In this document: one piece after another, positions 37,518 to 64,000 of the stretch
Layout: the number at the start of each line of letters is the position of its first letter
How positions within the stretch are numbered: the stretch's first letter is position 1
NCBI GenBank assembly: GCA_900660155.1
Contig: CABFPE010000010.1
Location: 679,670 to 743,669 of the forward strand
Source: Hofstenia miamia
Taxonomy: Eukaryota > Xenacoelomorpha > Acoela > Hofsteniidae
DNA length: 64,000 nucleotides
Direction: 5' to 3'
Position numbers and translations under genes: made by a program
The notes under the pieces: model-generated
Database searches by the model: none
What the model was told of the DNA's origin: nothing
Seen by the model: the letters and a program-made list of their open reading frames with translations, nothing else

Positions 37518-38190
37518 CTAAAAATATTGTAAAATGATAAAAAAGTTCTTCATATTTAATATAGAAATAATTTAAAATCCCGATGTGGTATAAGTCTACG
37601 TTGAGGTGATTTCAAGCACTTGCAATATACAATTGTGTAAAAGTACATGTACTTGAATACGCAACTTTATTTTTTGTATGTATGCTTGATATTTGTAAAT
37701 TTACACATAGAAAGTCAAATTTAGAAATTATAATCAATTCTCAGATGCCTAATTACAATTTTAAGCACAAAACTTAAAAAGGTTGTTAATTACCTGAATG
37801 ATCACACTTACAATCCAAGGAACGGTAATTTTGTTATTTAAGTCACAAAATCTGGCGATAACCAAAATTGCAGCATTGAAATTTTCTAACAAATGCCCTT
37901 GTATTGGTCACAATCTTTTAAATGGCGAATCATTTTTAAACGATATGATAAAATCTGTAGGGGTTATCTATCCACTGATCACGGTTAAACTGTACGAGAA
38001 GCAGTTGCCAATGGACATATATGTATTCAACTAATGAGAACTTAATGAGTTTAAAACTATACCAATAGTTATCATATAGATTTGTCAAGTTATGGTGCTA
38101 CAGTTATTTTAATGCACTACTTCTATTTATGAGCGGATATGTGGAGCACTACGAATATTTGTAACAGCCAGTTGCGTAGGCCGTATTTGC
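37518..38190. other. 5' region of the OCIA-domain gene
   Basis: Should contain the promoter and a non-coding first exon of the OCIA-domain gene, given the acceptor at 37,518-37,519. A CAG/GTAATT donor ending at about 37,794 is the best candidate. Nothing else recognised. Confidence 0.35.
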
Positions 38191-38197
38191 ATTTGCT

Positions 38198-38560
38198 TAA
38201 CACATTCAAGCGCACCTTAGCTTTTCATGCTGGTCCAATTAGCACGAACGGCTATAGCCGTCCAAATTTCAAAGTGAAAAAGAAACAAGGTACGTGAAGA
38301 GTCATTGCAAAGTGTTATTACATACGATTAAATAAGAGATGCGCCTTTTGTCACAATTTTGCTCGAATGTATGACTGTTTTGGACCAGCTATTATTGTTC
38401 AAAGCACTTTCTATTAAAGAGATGTATGCTGGTGCTCAGTGATTTTTGAGAGGTTGTGCCTTTTGTGGAAATTCAACATGACGGCCCATAGCCGTCAGCG
38501 AGCATGACTATAGGCTAAATTTACTACTAGAAATTCATTAAAGTAATCCAGGGTTGTCCG
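38198..38560. mobile_element. PiggyBac-like terminus with ACGGCTATAGCCGT palindrome
   Basis: TTAA at 38,198 is followed by CACATTCAAGCGCACC, then the perfect palindrome ACGGCTATAGCCGT (about 38,253-38,266) and a related ACGGCCCATAGCCGT near 38,482. This arrangement resembles the palindrome-bearing ends at 20.16 kb. The right terminus and transposase are missing. Confidence 0.35.
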
Positions 38561-38639
38561 AACAATCAATTTAAAGTAAAATGACAGAAATTTGCTTAAC
38601 AAAACATTACAGATTATACTGGAAATTGTCCGATGCGAT

Positions 38640-38830
38640 TTCTAGACAGGTTTTCAAGCGTTTGTATTTTCAAGCTGACCAACTTCAAAGCTCGTTGTGG
38701 TTATTCGCCAGTTGAAGCTCGATAGCAGTGTGTGGATTCCTGGAGAAGACCCTTTCCTCCAGAGCACACCAAAGAAAAATCCAGCCAGAGTCATGTCAGG
38801 TGACCGATTAGAACATAGCCCTCGAAAGAA
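38640..38830 (-). mobile_element. Tc/mariner transposase fragment
   Basis: The minus strand reads SNRSPDMTLAGFFFGVLWRK, then HTLLSSF, matching the RSPDLTPLDFFLWG block of mariner-superfamily transposases. Only about 60 codons remain. It abuts the LINE that starts at about 38,850. Confidence 0.65.
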
Positions 38831-38849
38831 ACCTCTGAAATGAACACAT

Positions 38850-40215
38850 GCATCTTTGTAAACATGATCTCTACTACAAAACACAATATGGTTTTCGTAA
38901 AGGTATTTCTACGAGCGACGCTTTAATACAAGCTACAGAAAAATGGCGATCAACAATAAATGATAATGAATACTCAGCAATTGCTTGCTTAGACCTCTCG
39001 AAAGCGTTCGATTCTATAGATCACAGTATCTTACAATAAAAGGTTAAATTTCTACGTTTTTCTAATGACAGCCTAGGTCACATCTCCAGTTACTCATGCA
39101 ATCGTATGAAAAGAGTTACAATTAAGGAAGCATTTTCAGATTGGGTATGTACTAAAAATCGGGTTCCGCTGGGTAAAATTTTGGGTCCCTATTATTTAAT
39201 ATTTACATAAATGATTTGCCCGAGCAAGTAGAATGTGGCGTCATACAATATGCAGATGATGCAATATTATATAATTCTAATAAAATTCCCGGAAAAGCGG
39301 TTCAAACTCTCAAAACAACTGTGCTTCTCTTGATAAATATTTTGCTTCTATAAAACTAAGAGTAAATCGACTAACACTCAATTCAGTATTGTTAAATCAA
39401 AAAACTAAATCTACTGATACTTCAAAACACAAACTTAATTTCAACGGCATTTAAATAAAACAGGTTGGGTCTTTTAAATACCTCGAAATTATTTGGGACA
39501 TAAATCTGAATTTTCAAGTGCAACTTTATCATCTTATTATAAAAATGACCATATCGATTAAAGCAAATAACTTAATTTCTCAAAAACTTCCAACTAAAGC
39601 AAAAAATCAAATTAGCATATGCTCTAATATTAAGTCATTTCTCAGAAAATTCCAAGTGCAACTATATTGGGCTATCAAAGTAGCAGTAAATAATCATAGC
39701 TTTAATAAGAATAATGAATGTGGAAAAATTTCAAAATTATTTCTACATCCGCAACGTTACATCTATATAAATGTCTTAACAACGTTCTTCAAAATAATTA
39801 AATGACTTTTTTGCTGCAAAATTAGTCAAACAAAATAAAAGAACACATAGAATCTAACCTATTAGGTTTAAGAAGCGAATAATAAAAAATTCATTTCTAA
39901 AGACAGCAATAAATATATGGAATGAATTACCAAAATATATTAAGCAAATACGTAGATTAAAAAACTTTAAAATTGATATTGAAAAATATTTTTGCACGCA
40001 TAATATAAAAAAACTGAAGTGACGAGTTACAAATTTTATAATCTTGATTACTCTACTAGCAATTGCCATAGCCCAAGTTAACTACATTTTTAATTTGTAA
40101 ATATTCGTTGTTTTGTTTTTGTTTAGTTTTGTATTACTTTCTTGACGCCTTCAGAATTGTTTTCAGTATTTCTATATGTTAAAACAATTTCTGAATATAG
40201 ATTATTCTTCTTCGT
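38850..40215 (+). mobile_element. LINE 3' half (jockey/CR1 group), decayed
   Basis: The plus strand reads TQYGFRKGISTSDALIQATE, then AIACLDLSKAFDSIDHSIL (first RT catalytic block), a VPLGKILGP motif, YADD at 39,249-39,260, and a C-terminal KNSFLKTAINIWNELPKYIK segment ending at about 40,020. It closes with ATATAGATTATTCTTCTTCG, like the tail of the LINE at 9.5 kb. 5'-truncated with several frame breaks. Confidence 0.85.
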
Positions 40216-42220
40216 GCTTATGAATCCGCTTCTCTTAGGTGATGAAGTACCACTTTATATGGATGAAGCAGGACGCACTTAGGATCTTTAAAATGAGGGG
40301 AGGGGCTGAGACCTTCATAAATCTAAATTTCTAATATTGCTTTGGGCAGTCTTCATTTTGAATACAATACATAAATCTAACTTCTAAAGTAGGATTAAAA
40401 AAGATGCATGTTTCTCGGTATGACTGTTTCTTACATGATGCATTATAGCCATAAAGTCTATTCTACATACGCGTCAAAATTTGGCAACTATTGTCTGATA
40501 AAAACATGAAGGTCCAGGAGTCGAGCATATCTATTTTTTGGACTAAAGGCTATATGTCGTGTATTTTCAATGTAAAATAAATATCAATGCTGCAGTGTCA
40601 ATTTCCTTTCCTTTGAATTGATGTTGCTGCAGTTTTTAAAGTATAAAAAACTTAAAAAAAGGATTGACGCTGCGTCATTTTAAGGGATATTTGTATTAAT
40701 TAATTACTCAGAAGATAAAACGAAAAAATTGGAAAGTTGAAATAAGCGTTTTTTTGTTGAAATTGTATTTAGTTGAAATACTCCTTGTTCTTAATGAAAT
40801 TCCGAAAAAAGGACAAACAGCACTAAAGTTTTCGCTATCCAGAATTTTAAATCAATTCTTAACACCCAGAAACAGAGGTACATATAACCCTCTATTTAAC
40901 AAAAAGTAAGTTAGTAGTAGTGATCATGCCAAATTCAATAACACTGCATTTTCGGCAAGAGTAATTTCAGTCTCAATTTAAATTGCATAATACAAAAATT
41001 TCCATTACCTGTACTTGGGACAGTTTATTTCCATACTATCCAATTCTATAATTAAGTATAACAAAAACACAGGGGAGAACTTCAGTAGCTAAATATATAT
41101 ATAAAAATTCAAAACGATTACTCTTTCGGCTAAAAATTGTAAAACGAGTGGCACGTGCACAAGTGATTTAAAAATCGAATTTAAATAATATGACTGCTTC
41201 ATTTTTAATGTTACCATCAAAATAAAGCAAATTAGCACAAATGAAATGAAAATAGTTTACTACCTACGTAAAATCTCTAAAATTGAATATCACTGTTAAA
41301 CATACAGAATATAATAATAGCACCACCATTCAAAAAAGTCTGCAACGAAGGAGATCAAGCTCAGAAGCGATTGGCTAGACAAACCTCACAAATCAAATTC
41401 TCGATCACTAAAAAACATTAAAATACATTCACATCAATATACATGCCTACTAGCACTAGATCCTTTAAAAAAATTGCTCTCTTATTATAGTTTAACACGA
41501 TATTCACAAATTTAAAAGCCCTTCAGCGTGAAAACTTAGACAGCGTAGTATACCACCATAGAACAGAAGAGAAAAACTCATTTAGTATAAATTAATATCT
41601 TGATAAAAGTTGGTTTTCTTACACTAAAACTATCAAGCAGAAAAATATATTTGCAAGGTTTTAGAATTTACAAAAATTGTTTAAAAAAAGCATCTGTAAA
41701 TTTCATTTGAAAATAGAAAAACTCTTTGAAAAGCTGCGAAAATAGTTGTAAATAATATTTCTAATAAAATAATAAAGATTCAAAATAACCAACTAATTTG
41801 ATGTGCATGTGTATAGACAACATCCAATCACGTGTTAAAATAACTACTACAAAAAATATGTTCAATATTCCATAGAAAAAGTAAATGTGTAGTGAAATAC
41901 TTTGGAAACCAGAACTTGTATGATTCAACGTATTAAGAGTCAGCGAAAACATTAAAAAGAAATTAATGGCGAAAATATTGGGCTACTCAAAGTAACCCTT
42001 AAGCATAAAACCCATACAAATACTTGTCCTTTTGAACTCAAAAGCAACCGTATTTATTGGAATTTTTTGTTGTTGAATCTACGAAGATGAGAAATTATCT
42101 ATATGTAAGGCAAAATTCTTGAACGACAGATAAGATTCATAATTGGTAATAATGTAAAAGTAATTCGTCTGGTAATTCAAATCATATTCTTAGAGAACAA
42201 AAATGAAGTTTACGTACTAT
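40216..42220. other. Intergenic DNA and FAM135 3' UTR, no other gene
   Basis: No open frame with recognisable similarity on either strand. The left part follows a dead LINE; the right part must include the FAM135 3' UTR. Confidence 0.5.
42053..42058 (-). terminator. Candidate poly(A) signal of FAM135
   Basis: AATAAA on the minus strand about 165 nt after the FAM135 stop codon. It is a single hexamer in AT-rich sequence, so chance occurrence is possible. Confidence 0.35.
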
Positions 42221-60287
<18,067 letters not shown>

Positions 60288-60830
60288 CTAAAAAGTCATT
60301 GTTTATTCAGGAGGAAGGAACCTCCATCTCATTGGTGTAATTTGTATCATGGGCTTGATTCATTCTCACATAGGACGAGGATCATCCGCTGTGCAGAACC
60401 CAATCAGTTTGAAAGAACAACACTGAATGGTGCCATAACTTTATATAGTACTCCATTAGCACTTGTTCTTGACAACACACCTTGAGTTTTTGAGCAATAA
60501 ACTTCCGTGACATGCGCTACACAGTCAATCCCATCGAATTTGCGTGGTAAACGATGGGAAACGTGGCCTAATTACCCTCATTCATAAGTAAACAAAATTG
60601 TTATATCTTTTTTGAGAAAAGTCAAATCATGTAAATATTATAAAGCATATAAGACAGGCATCAAAAGATGCAAACCAACTTAGAATCCTTATCAAAACTG
60701 AATTATATGCAATGATTGCCAATATCACATTTAGAACGTTGAATATAAAATGGTGAGTCATTTAATGTGGAAAATGTGGGGAAAAAAAATGCCATTTTGA
60801 CCTTGAAGTTTAAAAAGGTCTAGGTTCGTG

Positions 60831-61482
60831 TTCGATATCTAGGACATTCGACATAAATGGGGGGAGAGAACCCTTACTAATCATTACCCTGTGCCCTGTG
60901 AAAAGAACTGAAAAAACACAATTTTTATTAAAAGTTATTTTTTGTCAAAGGAGCGTTTTGTTCTCGCGTTGTTTGTCATATTTTTGGAAAAAACCTAAGA
61001 AATTTATTATCCAACTTTTTTGATGTTGAACAAGACCGCCATCATGCTGGCGAGCGACTACATTACATAAACGTTCTTTAAACAAATATTGTTTTAGTTT
61101 CATCACCTGATCATGTAAGTTAACATTATTCTATATTTCAAGTGCAACTTTTTCAATTCGATATCTAGGACATTCGACATAAATGGGGGGAGAGAACCCT
61201 TACTAATCATTACCCTGTGCCCTGTGAAAAGAACTGAAAAAACACAATTTTTATTAAAAGTTATTTTTTGTCAAAGGAGCGTTTTGTTCTCGCGTTGTTT
61301 GTCATATTTTTGGAAAAAACCTAAGAAATTTATTATCCAACTTTTTTGATGTTGAACAAGACCGCCATCATGCTGGCGAGCGACTACATTACATAAACGT
61401 TCTTTAAACAAATATTGTTTTAGTTTCATCACCTGATCATGTAAGTTAACATTATTCTATATTTCAAGTGCAACTTTTTCAT
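60831..61482. repeat. Exact tandem duplication, 2 x 326 bp
   Basis: 60,831-61,156 and 61,157-61,482 are head-to-tail copies starting TTCGATATCTAGGACATTCG and ending TTTCAAGTGCAACTTTTTCA. I see no difference over the unit except at the outer junction. Either a very recent duplication or an assembly artefact from merged haplotypes. Confidence 0.92.
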
Positions 61483-64000
61483 TTCAGCTATTTTTCCAGT
61501 TGGGGAACCCTGGAACATAGCCAAGTAATTATATATTTCCATAAAACAGAAAAAGAAAGAGTTGGGGTCAAATGGTAGTCCCATAATTAGAGCATAAAAC
61601 TGTAACGTCAAACCTACAAACACACATAAAACCTATATACAATTAAACAATTGTTTATACCATTGCCAATCAGTCATTATCACTGGCTCTTATTGCAGGA
61701 GTCGAATTTCGTTACTCAATGCCCTTGTACAAGTAAATCGAATTTTACTAAAAAAAGTTTACTCAATGAAAACGGCATGAGTTGTTAGAAGTTAAATATT
61801 TTGAAAAATTGTATCCATCATTCAATGGTTGTATGCTAATGATATGCATTAAAATACTAATGATTAGTTTTTCTTCCTTGATTCAGTTATATATAATGAT
61901 AATTGGAAATTAGGAATATAAGGCAATTAAACAATTTCAGGTAACATTTCAATCTACTTAAAAGAGAATCATGTGATAGTTTGCAATTGATAAAAAGGTG
62001 ACAATGGTGTTTACGGTATTAGCCGAGTGTTATTACATTGATGTTTTCGCACGCATGAGAACACACACAATATAATCATGTAAAACATTGACATTTATAA
62101 TTAACTGAAATGAACAAAGGGAGGGGTCGTTAAGCTAAAACACAAAATCATATGCATTGAAAAAGCGCTAATTATGTTTGAAATTGGTACGAAATTAGAA
62201 AAAAAACTTAAGTGATTTAAACTCATACTCAACTATTCGTGAACTTATAAAAAAATATTAGAACTAAGAAAAAGAAGTATTTATAAAATATGTGCTATTA
62301 CAGGGGAAACATGAATTGAACTGTTACACATGCAATCGAATTATTGGAAAAAACAGTAATTACCTGGAAGAGGTATGGAAAACCTCTCACGCGCTAACTT
62401 CCACTTGGACGGATGCATACCTACAACTCATAAATTACGGACAAAATCACAAACAGCAATATACTTTAACAATATTTAAGAACTTAAAGGGATTTTCATC
62501 GCACAATATTTATATCATACCACATAGTATCTATATGCAACACTTTAAGTAAATCTAACGGTTGAAAGAATATTCATATTTGGCTTACATGGCAATGGCG
62601 CTTAAAAAATAATGGATAAATTTGTCAATATAGTCTGAATGAAAATTAGTACTGAATGCCAAACATTTCTAAGGATTGTAATGTCAATCAAGAAACAAAG
62701 AAAACCTAATATTATAGAATACAGACAGAAAGACATTAAAGTAATTTTTAATATGTATAACATCATTAAATATTTTCTAAAATTTGCTTTAGAAATAAAA
62801 ACATTCATACAAAGGTCACATTAAGTTCCTTTACTATCGTTTTAATTTGAAAATCCTATGGTTCTTAAACTTAGAGTAAGCTATAAGGAAAAAGGCGAAA
62901 GAAAGTTAAGAGGACTTTAGCAACATTTGAAAAGTTAATATACAACTATGGATGATAAACTGTGTAATATATATGCAATTCAACTATTTACAGATTTTTG
63001 AAAACCTGGTTCCATGGAGTTTAAGTCCTGATTCACTACGTCTTAAAGAATACTCCATATTCACATAGCTCAAAATATTAATTCTGCACATTTATTCTCA
63101 ACCCATTCACAATTTTCAATTACTTAATATTAATATTTTGCATTAATTACTGAAAAGTTACGCTCAGGTGGTAGTTCATTTTTTTAGAAAGCAAAGAGAC
63201 GAGTCGGTTTTAACTCTGCTACATAATTACTACACCGCTCAGTCATTTTGTCAGATACGAATACCTGTTTATGTAATTTATTTCTCTTATGAATTCAAAA
63301 AAATATGAATGACCAGTGATAACATTTTTTCGTTGAGGGCCTTCTGCAAAAGACACTCAGATACTACTCCTGATCTATAAAAAGAACCACTCTTTGCTAT
63401 GGATGTATAAATCGTGTTGAAGAAAAATTACGTTCACACTGATTCAAAAATGCGTATTAGTTATTAACCTGCTAAAAATGCATGGGAAATTATGGTCTAA
63501 ATTCAAGTAGGTTGTTATATAACTAGTATGAGCAAAGAGTAACATAATATTGTAAGAACATCTAAAATGTGCGTACATATTTGTAAAGTGTTTCTCAAAT
63601 GGAAAGTATTTTGCCACCAGCAGATAAAATTTGTGACACACCCCATTTCGCAGAATGGGTTGACACGGCTCGCCTCCAACTCTGAAAAAACTCGTAAAAA
63701 TGTGCAAGTAACCAGAGCAATACCTATAAATCTAAGAACACAAAATGTGATGCCATCGAAAAAGACCTTGTTAAATAGGTTTTCACAAAAACTTAATGTC
63801 AATGGCAATTCGAGGAGCAAAAATTCAAATAAAATTATCAAAACTTATATAAACATTATTAAATAAACATATGGTATTTAATGAAAAACTTTTAAAATTT
63901 GATTGCTTTGATTAGGTAGCACAACAATGAAATTTCAACAGGACTGAGAACAGCAATAAAACATTATAAAGTATCCAGCTCTGGACCCGGAGAAGATTTG
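61483..64000. other. Right end of window, no gene assigned
   Basis: No FAM135 N-terminal exon was recognised on the minus strand. On the plus strand a 30-codon piece reading MESILPPADKICDTPHFAEW, then VDTARLQL and TGA (about 63,600-63,674) has coding-like composition but no identity. Confidence 0.35.

Noticed and set aside
62292-62552. 86-codon plus-strand frame with an acceptor-like TTACAG and Cys residues (CYTCNRIIG)
   Set aside because: Composition drifts to AT-rich noise after about 25 codons and no zinc-binding pattern is complete.

Overview
The window is AT-rich (roughly 70 % A+T by eye) animal nuclear DNA with spliced genes, long TE-filled introns and many local duplications. The gene set (a tandem MyTH4-FERM myosin, an OCIA-domain protein and a FAM135 lipase-like protein) and the abundance of hAT, mariner/Tc1, piggyBac-like and jockey/CR1-type LINE relics suggest an invertebrate, most likely an arthropod. 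The species cannot be named from sequence alone.

Layout. 1-3.1 kb: degenerate tandem/dispersed repeat units. 3.17-5.87 kb: three hAT-type elements with intact 8-bp target duplications, two of them nested, with a mariner fossil inside the inner one. 6.5-10.5 kb: pieces of LINE reverse transcriptase. 10.5-11.8 kb: a small hAT MITE and a tandem duplication. 12,989-31,552 (minus): a complete seven-exon unconventional myosin gene. The splice phases join to one 2,133-residue frame with motor, IQ motifs, MyTH4-FERM and MyTH4-FERM and no SH3, the class XXII arrangement. 32.1-32.6 kb: mariner relic. 35.1-37.0 kb: a 430-bp duplication and a cluster of short palindromes. 37,081-37,517 (minus): a compact OCIA-domain gene. 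38.2-40.2 kb: piggyBac-like, Tc/mariner and LINE relics. 42,221 to at least 56,932 and probably 60,287 (minus): the C-terminal two thirds of a FAM135 gene, whose 5' end lies to the right of the window. Its introns hold a nine-copy 56-bp minisatellite, a long-inverted-repeat MITE, a Tc1-like fossil and a perfect 14-bp hairpin. 60.3-64 kb: an exact 326-bp tandem duplication and otherwise unassigned sequence.

All three host genes lie on the minus strand but are separate transcription units with no obvious shared pathway. The myosin would act as an actin motor with cargo/membrane-binding tails, the OCIA protein probably in endosomes or mitochondria, and FAM135 as an alpha/beta-hydrolase-fold protein. 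I found no CRISPR, rRNA, confident tRNA or bacterial-type operon. The most interesting signals are a duplicated splice acceptor that could make a tail-less myosin, the nested hAT/hAT/mariner insertion with perfect target duplications, FAM135 introns of only 41 and 45 nt, and the homogeneous palindrome-bearing 56-bp satellite.
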